Positions 17,413-26,678 of a stretch of DNA of 45,915 nucleotides are shown here, piece by piece. Position 1 is the stretch's first letter. The number at the start of each line of letters is the position of its first letter. Position numbers and translations under genes: made by a program. Location of the stretch: NCBI GenBank assembly GCA_964569055.1, contig CAZMSZ010000009.1, positions 1 through 45,915 of the forward strand, read 5' to 3'. The notes under the pieces are model-generated. The model ran no database searches. It had not been told where the DNA came from and saw only the letters and a program-made list of their open reading frames with translations. The stretch comes from JAWLGW01 sp964569055. Its GTDB lineage: Bacteria > Planctomycetota > J058.

Positions 17413-19071
17413 GTGCCCAAGGCGTTTCGACAGGTCGGCAGCAAGGTGACCCTGGCCGCGAACCTCACGAAGGGTGAGGTCCCGGAGATGAGGGTGAAGG
17501 TCTGGAAGCTCGCCGGCCTCGCCCGCAACGAGGTCGAGCTCGACAAGGACGTCATGAAGTTCTCGGGCGGGAGGGCGAAGTTCACCTGGGAGACCAAGAA
17601 GGCGCTCGAGGCGAACGAGCTCGCCGGGCACTTCCACTTCGAGATCCGTCACGACGAGGAGTCGCGAGGCGAGGCCGACGTGGTGGTCTACCACCCCACG
17701 ATCGAGGTCAAGGTCGTCGACCTCCGCGGCAGGGCGATCAAGGGCGTGGAGGTCAAGCTCTCGGTCGAGGTCGATCACGACTTCGCCGCGGCCGAGATCG
17801 CCTACGCCGACGACGGCGAGGATGGCGACCACGAGGACGAGAAGGTCTGGAGGAAGGTCACCGACAGCGGCGGGAAGGTCACGTTCAAGAAGCTCCCGCT
17901 GGGGCGGGTCACCGTCGAGTTCCCCCGGCCCTACATGATGGCCGACGACGACGACGATGGCTGGGTCGTGCAGGAGAAGTACACCGCCACCGGCCCGACC
18001 CGGAAGGCCAGGCTCGAGAAGGTGCCCGTCGTGCACTACGTGTGGGCGGGCAACCCGTCCACCGACGAGTACCGCGCGAACGCCATGGACACGCCTCGCG
18101 CCATGGCGGCGCTGCGCGTCGCCGCCTACTACTGGCGCCAGCCGGTCGAGGGGGCGTTCGGGGGCGACACACCGATCGTGTTCCCCCAGAACCTCGAGGA
18201 GAAGGTGATCGAGGCGCCGTTCGATTTGCTCAAGAACGACCGCGGCTCGGTCGACGGCGTGTTCATGGGACGGCAGGGGCTCCTCACCTCGATCCTCGAT
18301 ACGCTCAAGCAGTACCGCTGCCTCTCGGCCGTGAAGGACCTCCTCAGCCTGCTGATCCTCTACAAGCACGGCGGCTACTACTTCGACACCACCACCGCGC
18401 TGGTGGCGGAGGACCTCGCGACGATCCCCCCGCAGCTCGTGGCGCACGACGAGTTTCGGATCGCGCGCACCAAGACGGGCGGCCTGTTCTACTTCGACCC
18501 CGACGACCGCTCGCTCGCGGGCACGCTGTGCGCCAACACCAACCCCGGCTGGAGGAACCGGCAGGGGGTGGTGCATACGCACGGCTGCGACGTGTGGGCG
18601 ATGTACGCGCCGCCTGGCCACAAGGCGATCCGCACCATGATCGACTCGTACATCGAGCGCGCGCAGGCGCTCGGGCTCGACCAGCACAACCGCGAGATCC
18701 CGATCACCGAGACCCAGTTCGACGTCCTGGTCAACTTCAACCCGAACTGGGCACAGCTGAGGACGATCCACCAGATCCTCACCGAGGACTGGGAGGGCAC
18801 CGAGAACGATGAGGCCGCCCCCAAGAAGTGGCGCAACCACGTCATCGGGCAACTGATCATCTGCGCCGTCCAGGAGGGGATCTACACGTACTTCAAGAAG
18901 AAGAAGAAGTGGAAGGCGTTCGACCCGGACGAGCACCCGAGCTACATGTGGGCCACCTCCGAACCCACGCAAGAGCAGACGGACGAGCACCACATCCAAG
19001 GGCTCCTGGCCGACCTCGGGCTCGGCAAGCAGCACGCGGGGAGCTGGCGGGTACAGGGCGCGAACGCCTGA
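17413..19071 (+). CDS. Toxin-like glycosyltransferase with two N-terminal beta domains
   Basis: 552 aa, GTG start set by AGGAGG 6 nt upstream. Residues ~1-95 form a beta-rich domain and ~95-200 an Ig/carboxypeptidase-regulatory-like domain (IEVKVVDLRGRAIKGVEVKL ... GKVTFKKLPLG). From ~205 a glycosyltransferase of the 'DXD sugar-binding' class begins: VPVVHYVWAG matches the usual 'IPkiIHyiWfG', and LYKHGGYYFDTTT (D325-T326-T327) matches the GGxYxDxD core of TcdA/TcdB-type and Och1-type enzymes. The second Asp of DXD is Thr here, so metal binding may differ or be lost. No signal peptide; secretion would need a dedicated system. It follows the acidic zinc-ribbon gene. Could be a secreted effector or a surface-glycan enzyme. 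Confidence 0.7.
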   Translation: MPKAFRQVGSKVTLAANLTKGEVPEMRVKVWKLAGLARNEVELDKDVMKFSGGRAKFTWETKKALEANELAGHFHFEIRHDEESRGEADVVVYHPTIEVKVVDLRGRAIKGVEVKLSVEVDHDFAAAEIAYADDGEDGDHEDEKVWRKVTDSGGKVTFKKLPLGRVTVEFPRPYMMADDDDDGWVVQEKYTATGPTRKARLEKVPVVHYVWAGNPSTDEYRANAMDTPRAMAALRVAAYYWRQPVEGAFGGDTPIVFPQNLEEKVIEAPFDLLKNDRGSVDGVFMGRQGLLTSILDTLKQYRCLSAVKDLLSLLILYKHGGYYFDTTTALVAEDLATIPPQLVAHDEFRIARTKTGGLFYFDPDDRSLAGTLCANTNPGWRNRQGVVHTHGCDVWAMYAPPGHKAIRTMIDSYIERAQALGLDQHNREIPITETQFDVLVNFNPNWAQLRTIHQILTEDWEGTENDEAAPKKWRNHVIGQLIICAVQEGIYTYFKKKKKWKAFDPDEHPSYMWATSEPTQEQTDEHHIQGLLADLGLGKQHAGSWRVQGANA

Positions 19072-19191
19072 GCGTCCGGCGGGACCTGGCAGCGCTCGCG
19101 CGAGGTCGCGTCCGCCGACTCGAAGGCGCGCCGCACGACGACGAGGAGGAGAGCGGGCGCGCGCTCGGCGCTGGCCGAGGCTCCGGCTACG

Positions 19192-19878
19192 CTACATGGA
19201 GTCCAGGATCCTGCGCTTGACCTCCCCGAACTCCTCGGGCTCGATCAGCCCCTTGTCGAGCAGCGCCTTGAGCCGCTCGAGCCGGGTGATCGGGTCCTCC
19301 TGCGGCTCGGGGGCGGCGGCCGGGGCGCCCTCCTTCGCCTCGGCCGCGGCCGCCTCGGCCATCTGCCGGGCCTTGGGGTCGCGGGCGCGCGAGGGGTCGA
19401 ACTGCTGCTTGGCCCGCTTCAACGAGTCGCGGTACAGGTCCTTGATCTGCTCGTCGGAGAGCTGGCCCTGGTTGGCGAAGTAGATCCGCGCGATCGTCCC
19501 GATCGCGATCGTCGAGCCGTACATGAAGGGCGCCCCGATCAGCCCGCCCAGGCCCGGCAGGATCACCTTCGCGGCCGTCGTCGCGATCCGGCTGCCGATC
19601 AGCGACAGGCCGACCGTGCCGCCGATCTTGAGGATCAGCTTCTCGGCCGTGTCGCGCGTCATGTCGACCCCGTAGACGTTCCCGATCGCGACCACCATGC
19701 CCACGTGGAGCGGCATGACCGCGAGCACCTCGCTCAGCGGGATCGGGAAGATCGTCAGCGCCGCCGCCGCGTAGCCGCACTTCTCGGCGATGTCTCGCGC
19801 GGCCGCCTCGCGCTGAGCCTCGCTCTCGTACGAGGCCCCGCCGCCGAGGAACCCCTCGAACATGTCCTGCAGGCCCAT
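19192..19878 (-). CDS. DUF697-like membrane protein with C-terminal SHOCT domain
   Basis: 228 aa. Residues ~30-140 match DUF697-type sequences: YAAAALTIFPIPLSEVLAV, LHVGMVVAIGNVYGVDMTRD and two Gly-rich hydrophobic hairpins that should enter the membrane. A charged Ala/Pro-rich linker leads to a C-terminal SHOCT domain (RLERLKALLDKGLIEPEEF), a ~30-residue helical hairpin often placed at the end of membrane proteins as an oligomerisation module. DUF697 often accompanies YcjF-like GTPases, but no GTPase domain is present. The start is supported by AGGAGG 5 nt upstream and TATGAT (19911-19916) about 33 nt upstream. It is convergent with the glycosyltransferase gene and divergent from the kinase gene. 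Confidence 0.85.
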   Translation of the reverse strand: MGLQDMFEGFLGGGASYESEAQREAAARDIAEKCGYAAAALTIFPIPLSEVLAVMPLHVGMVVAIGNVYGVDMTRDTAEKLILKIGGTVGLSLIGSRIATTAAKVILPGLGGLIGAPFMYGSTIAIGTIARIYFANQGQLSDEQIKDLYRDSLKRAKQQFDPSRARDPKARQMAEAAAAEAKEGAPAAAPEPQEDPITRLERLKALLDKGLIEPEEFGEVKRRILDSM

Positions 19879-19910
19879 GCGCCCTCCTGTCCGTTCAGCG
19901 CGGCCCGATC

Positions 19911-19916
19911 ATAGCC
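19911..19916 (-). promoter_or_regulatory. -10 element TATGAT for the DUF697-SHOCT gene
   Basis: TATGAT on the minus strand lies 33 nt before the ATG at 19878 and upstream of a clear AGGAGG, a normal leadered arrangement. Confidence 0.45.
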
Positions 19917-20075
19917 GCCCCGCTGGATCAAACTCGCGCGGCGGGCGCAAGGGCATCTCGGCCCAGAGGCGACCCTCGGCGCCTTTGACGAAAGCTCACG
20001 GACACGACCACGCTCGACTCGCGCCGGCAGAAGCGTTACTTAGGAGGGGGTGGGCAGGGCAGGCGGAGTCGATAC

Positions 20076-23000
20076 GTGACGGCGCTGACTCCTACCCCCG
20101 GGACGCGCACGCTGCCGTGGTTGGCGCGGGCGGCGGTCGAGCGCGGCCTGCTCGACCAGCGCGCCGTGCGGGCCGCGGCCGAGGCGCTGCTCGAGCAGCC
20201 AGGGCGCTCGCTCCTCGACGTGCTCGACCTCGAGGGGTCGGAGCGCGCGGCGCTGATCGCGCGGCTGATCGCCGCCGCGCCCGACCTGCAACGCGCCGCA
20301 GCCGAGCAGGCGCTCACCCGCTGGGCGCGCCACGACCCCGCCCGCGCCCAGGCCGTCGCGCGGGCCCGCGCCCGCGCCGCGGACGACCGTCCGGGCACCG
20401 CGCTGTGGCGCGCCCTGGCCGAGGAGCCTGCGCTCGGGCTGCCCGAGGACGAGCTGACCGCGCGCGGCCGCTACCGCTGCCCCGCCTGCACCCTCGAGCT
20501 CGACCTGCCCCCGATCCTGATCCCGCACGTGCAGACCTGCCTGGGCTGCGGCCTGGTGATCGAGCCCGCCCTCGACGTGGGCTGGGACACCGTGGTCGGG
20601 CTGCGCCCCGATCGCCTGGCTCCGGCGGCCCCCCCCGAGGACCAGCGCCGCCTCATGGACGAGGCGGTCGCGCGCTGGGCGATCGCGCAGGCCGGCGTCG
20701 AGCCCACCGAGGTCGACGTCGCCCGCGCCGAGGCCGCGGGGGAGCCGCTCCACCAGGTGCTGGTCGGGCGCGGCAGCCTGGACTGGCGCGCCGCCGAGCA
20801 GCTCGCGGTCTCCGACGAGGCCGAGATCGCCTGCGAGAGCTGCGGGGTCGGCTACCTGCTGCCGCGCGCCCTGCACGACCTCGCGCTCTCGTGCCGCTGC
20901 CCCGCCTGCGCGCTCCTCGTCGGCGGCGGCGAGAAGACGGTGGCGACCAGCCGTGACGGCGAGCCCGCCGCGCCGGCGCCCGAGCCGTCGCGGATCGACC
21001 GGGCCGGGCGCACGGTCGGCCCCTACAAGCTCGAGCACCTGCTCGGCCGCGGCGGCATGGGCGACGTCTACGCGGCCGTCGGCCCCGCCGGCGAGCCGGT
21101 CGCGCTCAAGCTGCTGGCGATCGCGCAGGCGGAGGAGGTCGACCTCAAGCGATTCGAGCGCGAGGGGGCGGTCCTCGAGGGGCTGCGCCACGAGAACCTC
21201 GTCACCCCGCTCGCCCACGGGGTCGACCCGCAGAGCGGGCTGCCGTACATCGCGCTCGAGCGGGTGCGCGGGCGCGACCTGCGCTCGATCCTCAACGAGC
21301 GCCCCGTCCCGCGCCTCAGCATCGAGGAGGGCGTGTGGGTGCTCCACGGCTGCGCGCGCGGCCTCGCCGCCGCGCACACCGCCGGCGTGATCCACCGCGA
21401 CGTGAAGCCGGCCAACGTGCTCACGACCAGCGCGGGCGACGTCAAGCTGACCGACTTTGGGATCGCGCTCTCGGCCGACGCCTCGGTCCGCCTCACGGCC
21501 GAGGACGAGATCGTCGGTACACCGCAGTACATTCCGCCCGAGGTGGTCGAGGGCAGCGACTGGACCCCCGCGGCCGACATGTACGCGCTCGGCTCCTTCG
21601 CCTTCCGCGTGCTCACCGGCCGCCCGCTGTTCGAGCACGACCGCCCGGTCGACGTGATCTACGCCCACCTGCACGAGCGCCCGCCGCGCCTGCGCGACCT
21701 GCTGCCGGGCGCCCCCGCGCCGATCGCCGAGCTGGTCGACCGCCTCCTCTCCAAGCGCGCGGCCGAGCGGCCCACGGCCGCCGAGCTCGCCGAGGCGCTC
21801 ACGCCGCTGCTCCCGCCGCAAGAGGCGCTGGCGCGCCTCGCGGCGCAGGCCGACGAGGGCGAGGAGACCCCGCCCGAGGCGCTGATGCGGGGCGCGTTCC
21901 GCCCCGGCCAGACGTTCCACCACTTCCGCCTCGACGAGGAGCTCGGGCGCGGCGGAATGGGCGTGGTCTACCGCGCCTTCCACCACGGGCTGCGCCGCGA
22001 CGTCGCGCTCAAGGTCCTGCTCTCGGGCGCGGTCGCGAGCGAGGAGGAGCGCCGCCGGTTCCTGCGCGAGGCCGAGGCCGCGGGCGCGCTCAACCACCCC
22101 AACCTCGTGCGCGTGCTCGACGCCGGGCAGCACCGCGGCGTCTACTTCCTGTGCATGGACTACGTGCGGGGCGCCCGCCTGGGCGACCACCGCCGCGGCC
22201 GTCCACGCGACCTCGCCGAGCTGCACGAGCTGCTCGGCCTGTTCGTGAAGGTGTGCGACGGCGTGCAGCACGCCCACGCGCAGGGGATCGTCCACCGCGA
22301 CCTCAAGCCGGACAACATCATCGTCGGCCAGGACGGCGAGCCGCACGTCCTCGACTTCGGGATCGCCAAGAAGCTCGACCTCGAGGAGGACGGCGCCGGC
22401 ACGCTGACCACCGAGGGCGACGTCCTCGGCACGCTGCGCTACATGCCGCCCGAGCAGGCCGCGGGCGAGGTGAGCAAGGTCGACGTCCGCAGCGACGTCT
22501 ACGCCCTGGGCTCGATCCTGTACGAGCTCGCCTGCGGCGAGACGCCGTTCGGCGGCTCGATCCGCGAGCAGCTCCACCAGATCCTGATGACCGAGCCGCG
22601 CCCGCCCGGCCTGGTCCAGCGCCGGTTCGGGCTGCCGTGGGAGCTCGACGCGATCGCGCTCAAGGCGCTGGAGAAAGACCGCGACGAGCGCTATCAGTCG
22701 GTGATCGAGCTGCGCCGCGACGTCGAGCGCTACCTCGAGGGGCGCCCGATCACGGCGCGCCAGGCCAGCCTCGGCTACCGGATGCGCAAGTGGCTGGTGC
22801 GCAACCGCTGGAGCGTGACGACCGCCGCGGCGCTCCTGCTCGGGACGGCGGCCCTGATCGGGTCGTGGGCCTGGGAGCGGGTCAAGACCGAGCGGGCGCG
22901 CGTGGCCGCGATCACGGGCGACGCGCGCGAGGGGTGGCGCCAGTTCGCGCTCGACCGCTACGACGAGGCGCACACCCGGTTCAAGTTCGCCTACGACCGC

Positions 23001-25037
23001 GCCACCGCCGAGGACCTGCTCCCGCTCCCGCCGGGCGGCCTGCCGATCCCGCCCGACGTCTACGACGCGCTGCCGGGCGAGCAGCAGGCCTCGCCCTTCC
23101 TCACCAAGCACCGCCTCGCCACCTGGCTGGGGCTCGCCCGCCGTCGGCTCGACCTGCTGCAGGCCTACCGCCAGGCCGATCGGGCGCGCGTGCGCCTGCG
23201 GCAGTTCCAGGAGCGGCTCGACGAGGGCGAGACGGACGTGGCCGCGGAGAGCCTCGACGAGGCGCGCCGCGCCGCGCAGGCCGCCCTCGAGCTGGTGCCG
23301 CGCGACGAGGACCTGCTCCAGCTCAACGCGCGGATCGCGCAGGAGTTCTTGGGCCTGGCGCGCGCGCGGCTGGCGGAGCACGACGCGCTCGCGGCCGACG
23401 CGCTCGACCGGCGCCAGGACGCGCTCGACGAGGCGCGCCGCCACCTCGACCAGGCCGCCGCGCTCGACCGCGGCAGCGAGGAGGTCCGCGCCGAGCAGCT
23501 CCGCACCGAGCGGGCCGCCGACCAGCTCCGCCTCGACCGTGACCGGCAGCAGCGGCTGGCGCAGGCGCGCCAGCGGCTCGCGCAGGCGGCCGAGACCGAG
23601 GCGGCGGCCGCCGCCGCGCTGGCCCAGGCCGCCGCCGCGCCCGAGGACTCCGAGGCCGCCGCGGCCGCGACCCGGCTCGCCGAGGAGCACCTCGGCCAGG
23701 CCGCGTTCCTGCTCACCGAGGCGCTCGCGTTCCACCCCGAGTCCCGGGAGGGGCAGCTCGCGGTGACGCGCGTCCGGCTCGCGCAGGCCGAGCTGCTGCT
23801 CGGGCAGGGCCGCCACGAGGTCGCGGCCGACCGGCTGCGCTACGCGCGGATCTACGGCCACCTGCCCGAGCGGGTCGCGGCGCTCGAGGAGCGGCTGCGC
23901 GCGGCGAGCGAGTCGGCCCGCGACTTCGCGCGCTACCGCCGCGAGGCGGACGATCACCTGGCGGCGGGACGGCACGCCAAGGCGCGCGACGCCTACGCCG
24001 CGGCGCTGCGGGCCATGAACGACCCGGCCGTGCGCCGCCGCCACGCGCTCGCGCTCGCGCTGGCCGAGGCGGACGAGGCGCACGCCTCGGGCGACCTCGC
24101 GGGCGAGCGGCGGGCGCTGCGGCGGGCGCGCCCGCTCCACGACGCGCCGGCGACGCTCGACCCCAAGATCGCGCGGCTGGAGCGGCTGCTGTACGAGAAG
24201 GCGCTCGGGGCGGCCGACCAGGCAGCCGCCGCGGCCGAGGCGCGCGGCGGCGGCTGGACCGCCGTGGCCGGGCGCTACGAGGCGGCCCTCGCCTTCCGCC
24301 CCGAGGGGGCCGAGGCGCTGCGGGGCCGCGCCGACGCGCTGGCGCGCGCGGCCTGCCCGCCCGACATGGTGCTGGTCAGCGTGCCCGCCCGCCTGCTCGG
24401 GGAGGCGCGCGCCAGCGACGCGCGCTTCTACGTCGACCGCGACGAGGTCACGCACGAGCGCTTCGCCGCCTTCGCGCAGGACGGCGGCTACTCCCGGCGC
24501 GAGCTGTGGAGCGAGGCGGGCTGGGCCGCGCGGGCGCGGCTGGTCGACGGCACCGGGCAGCCCGGTCCGAGCGGCTGGAGCAAGGGGCGCCCCCAGGCCG
24601 GGAGCGAGGCGCTGCCCGTGACGGGCGTCTCGTTCCACGAGGCGGCGGCGTTCGCGCGCTGGGCGAAGCGCCGCCTCCCGACCGAGCGGGAGTGGCTGCT
24701 CGTGGCCTGCCTCGACCCCGGCACGGGTCGCCGCCGCCGCTACCCCTGGGGCGACGAGCCGCCGAGCGGCCTCCCCGACGGGCCGCGCGCCGCCGGGGCC
24801 GACGAGCGGGACACCAGCCCGTTCGGCGCGCGCGACCTCGCGCTCAACGTCTCCGAGTGGCTGGCCGAGGGCGCGGTCCGCGGCCTCTCGTTCCGCGCCT
24901 ACGCCCACGACCTCGAGGGCGGGCTGCTGGCCTGGGTCAAGCGGCCCGCCCCCGTCTACCGCGACGCGGCGCTCGGCTTCCGCTGCGCCGCCGACGTCCC
25001 CCCGCCCCCGCCCCTGCGCCTCCAGGAGGATCGCTGA
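20076..25037 (+). CDS. Transmembrane receptor with two Ser/Thr kinase domains and an FGE-sulfatase-type domain
   Basis: 1653 aa. The N-terminal ~300 residues carry two zinc-ribbon-like Cys clusters (CPAC...CLGC near 133-160; CESC...CPAC near 254-284). Kinase 1: GRGGMG (~324), VALK (~347), HRDVKPAN (~440), DFG (~460). Kinase 2: GRGGMG (~623), VALK (~646), HRDLKPDN (~740), DFG (~759), then PPEQ. Both have complete catalytic sets. A single membrane helix (~912-930) follows, then a long Ala/Arg/Glu-rich coiled-coil/TPR-like region, and a C-terminal FGE-sulfatase/C-type-lectin-fold domain (~1430-1640; DEVTHERFAAFA, VTGVSFHEAAAFARW, LPTEREW). The kinases should be cytoplasmic and the FGE domain periplasmic, probably as a ligand sensor. 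The stop overlaps the next ATG (TGATG), so the caspase-fold lipoprotein is co-translated. Confidence 0.92.
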   Translation: MTALTPTPGTRTLPWLARAAVERGLLDQRAVRAAAEALLEQPGRSLLDVLDLEGSERAALIARLIAAAPDLQRAAAEQALTRWARHDPARAQAVARARARAADDRPGTALWRALAEEPALGLPEDELTARGRYRCPACTLELDLPPILIPHVQTCLGCGLVIEPALDVGWDTVVGLRPDRLAPAAPPEDQRRLMDEAVARWAIAQAGVEPTEVDVARAEAAGEPLHQVLVGRGSLDWRAAEQLAVSDEAEIACESCGVGYLLPRALHDLALSCRCPACALLVGGGEKTVATSRDGEPAAPAPEPSRIDRAGRTVGPYKLEHLLGRGGMGDVYAAVGPAGEPVALKLLAIAQAEEVDLKRFEREGAVLEGLRHENLVTPLAHGVDPQSGLPYIALERVRGRDLRSILNERPVPRLSIEEGVWVLHGCARGLAAAHTAGVIHRDVKPANVLTTSAGDVKLTDFGIALSADASVRLTAEDEIVGTPQYIPPEVVEGSDWTPAADMYALGSFAFRVLTGRPLFEHDRPVDVIYAHLHERPPRLRDLLPGAPAPIAELVDRLLSKRAAERPTAAELAEALTPLLPPQEALARLAAQADEGEETPPEALMRGAFRPGQTFHHFRLDEELGRGGMGVVYRAFHHGLRRDVALKVLLSGAVASEEERRRFLREAEAAGALNHPNLVRVLDAGQHRGVYFLCMDYVRGARLGDHRRGRPRDLAELHELLGLFVKVCDGVQHAHAQGIVHRDLKPDNIIVGQDGEPHVLDFGIAKKLDLEEDGAGTLTTEGDVLGTLRYMPPEQAAGEVSKVDVRSDVYALGSILYELACGETPFGGSIREQLHQILMTEPRPPGLVQRRFGLPWELDAIALKALEKDRDERYQSVIELRRDVERYLEGRPITARQASLGYRMRKWLVRNRWSVTTAAALLLGTAALIGSWAWERVKTERARVAAITGDAREGWRQFALDRYDEAHTRFKFAYDRATAEDLLPLPPGGLPIPPDVYDALPGEQQASPFLTKHRLATWLGLARRRLDLLQAYRQADRARVRLRQFQERLDEGETDVAAESLDEARRAAQAALELVPRDEDLLQLNARIAQEFLGLARARLAEHDALAADALDRRQDALDEARRHLDQAAALDRGSEEVRAEQLRTERAADQLRLDRDRQQRLAQARQRLAQAAETEAAAAAALAQAAAAPEDSEAAAAATRLAEEHLGQAAFLLTEALAFHPESREGQLAVTRVRLAQAELLLGQGRHEVAADRLRYARIYGHLPERVAALEERLRAASESARDFARYRREADDHLAAGRHAKARDAYAAALRAMNDPAVRRRHALALALAEADEAHASGDLAGERRALRRARPLHDAPATLDPKIARLERLLYEKALGAADQAAAAAEARGGGWTAVAGRYEAALAFRPEGAEALRGRADALARAACPPDMVLVSVPARLLGEARASDARFYVDRDEVTHERFAAFAQDGGYSRRELWSEAGWAARARLVDGTGQPGPSGWSKGRPQAGSEALPVTGVSFHEAAAFARWAKRRLPTEREWLLVACLDPGTGRRRRYPWGDEPPSGLPDGPRAAGADERDTSPFGARDLALNVSEWLAEGAVRGLSFRAYAHDLEGGLLAWVKRPAPVYRDAALGFRCAADVPPPPPLRLQEDR

Positions 25038-26557
25038 TGCGTCTCGCCCTCGGGCCGTGCCTCGTGCTCGGCGCGCTCGCCCTCGGCGGGTGCCGCACCG
25101 GCGGCGTGCCGGCCCCCACCCCCGTGCGCGAGGCGGTCCGGGCCGCGCCGGCCTTGAGCGCCGTCGGCCAGGGCGAGCCGCTGCCGCTCCGGCTCGGCGT
25201 CCTCCCGGTCGTGGCCGACTACGACCCGACGGCCGTGGCGCCGCCCGGCGACGCCACGCGACGCGCCGTCGCGCCCGACCTCGACGCCCTGCGCGCCGAC
25301 GCGGTGGCGGCGATCGAGGCGCTCGGCCTGTTCGCCCGCGTGGCCCCGCGCGGCGGACCCGAGCAGGACGCGGCCGCGCTCGACGAGCTCGCCTGGCGCG
25401 AGGGCGACGACCTCGTGCTCGAGCTGGTGGTCAAGGCCTACCACCAGGAGTACCTCGGCCACGTCAACTCGCTGTGGTGGTTCCTCAACTACACGCTCTG
25501 GGTGTGGCCCGGCTACTTCGTCCCCGTCGACCGCTACGGGGTCGGGCTCGAGCTGCACGCGCGGCTGCGCGGGGTCCAGCCCGAGGCGCCGCCGGTGTTC
25601 GAGGCGGTCTACCGCGTCTCGCCGGCCGAGACCGCGCAGGAGCACACCCCGTTCGACCGCGAGCTGGCGGGCTTCCTCGACGTGGGCGCGCTGTGGAACG
25701 TGGAGACCTCGCTGGAGGAGTCGAACTGGCGGGCGATCGAGCGCAACGTGGCGCCCCACGCCCGCCGGCGCGCGCTGCTCGCGCTGCTCCACGACCTCGC
25801 CGAGCGTGTGGCCGCGCCGCTGCGCGGCGACGACCCGCGCGCGCGCGAGCGGGTGCTCGCCAGCCTGCGCAAGCGGTTCGCGGTCGTGGTCGGGGTGACC
25901 GGCTACGCCGACCCGCGCCTGGGGAGCGCGCCCCACGGCGCCGAGGACGCGGCGCGGGTGGCCGAGCTCCTCGCCAGCCCGCGCGGCGGCGGGCTGGTGG
26001 CCGGTCGCGACCTCCACCTGCTCGCGGGGGAGGCCGCCCCCCGCGCGGACGTGCTGGCCTCGATCGCCGCGGTCGCCTCGCTCGCGGCCCCCACCGACGA
26101 GCTGTTGGTGTACCTCGCCGGACGCGGCGCCACGGTCCCGCGCGAGGAGGACGGGCGAGGGGTCCCGGTGTTCCTGCCGCACGACGCGCGGGCCGACGAC
26201 CTCCTCGCGAGCGGNNNNNNNNNNNNNNNNNNNNNNNNNNNNNNNNNNNNNNNNNNNNNNNNNNNNNNNNNNNNNNNNNNNNNNNNNNNNNNNNNNNNNN
26301 NNNNNNNNNNNNNNCTGTTCACCCAGGCGCTCCTGAGCGGCCTGCGCGGCGCGGCGGACGCGCTCGGCGACGGGCGAGTCGAGCTGGCCGAGCTGCGCGA
26401 CTACCTCGCGCTCGAGGTCCCGAGCCGCGCCGGGCTGGAGGGCTTCGAGCAGGTGCCGCTCGCGGTCGGGATCGCGCCCACCAGGAGCGCGCCCGACGAC
26501 GGTGAGGGCGAGGACGCGCCGGCGCCGGTGCAGTGGGGGATCGCGTGGCCGCGCTGA
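25037..26557 (+). CDS. Lipoprotein with caspase-fold (C14) domain lacking the usual His motif (gap inside)
   Basis: About 506 aa including a gap. Signal peptide with lipobox LGGC (Cys19). Residues ~30-250 are an envelope domain of unknown type. From ~280 a caspase/metacaspase-like domain starts: FAVVVGVTGYADPRL, a GAEDAARVAELL helix, then DELLVYLAGRGA, where active C14 peptidases have the hydrophobic strand plus G-H-G. Here the His is Arg (GRG; one base from CAC). The Cys region (usually D-A-C) would be in the gap. After it, LFTQALLSGLRGAAD ... ELRDYLALEVP ... QVPLAVG matches the C-terminal part of bacterial caspases, in the same frame. It starts on the last base of the kinase stop codon, with AGGAGG 7 nt before the ATG. 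Probably an inactive or binding-only paralogue. Confidence 0.75.
   Translation: MRLALGPCLVLGALALGGCRTGGVPAPTPVREAVRAAPALSAVGQGEPLPLRLGVLPVVADYDPTAVAPPGDATRRAVAPDLDALRADAVAAIEALGLFARVAPRGGPEQDAAALDELAWREGDDLVLELVVKAYHQEYLGHVNSLWWFLNYTLWVWPGYFVPVDRYGVGLELHARLRGVQPEAPPVFEAVYRVSPAETAQEHTPFDRELAGFLDVGALWNVETSLEESNWRAIERNVAPHARRRALLALLHDLAERVAAPLRGDDPRARERVLASLRKRFAVVVGVTGYADPRLGSAPHGAEDAARVAELLASPRGGGLVAGRDLHLLAGEAAPRADVLASIAAVASLAAPTDELLVYLAGRGATVPREEDGRGVPVFLPHDARADDLLASXXXXXXXXXXXXXXXXXXXXXXXXXXXXXXXXXXLFTQALLSGLRGAADALGDGRVELAELRDYLALEVPSRAGLEGFEQVPLAVGIAPTRSAPDDGEGEDAPAPVQWGIAWPR
26215..26314. other. Assembly gap (100 N) in the caspase-fold domain
   Basis: Placeholder gap. It hides the segment where the catalytic Cys would be. 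Confidence 0.99.
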
Positions 26558-26678
26558 GGGGCTCCGCCCCGAACGAGCTGAGCTCGATCGTGAACCGTTC
26601 TCTCGCCAGGGCTCGCGCCGGGGCCGGCCCCGCGCTGGCCCGCGATCTGCTGACGACGCGCCGCGCGGGGAGGTCTGC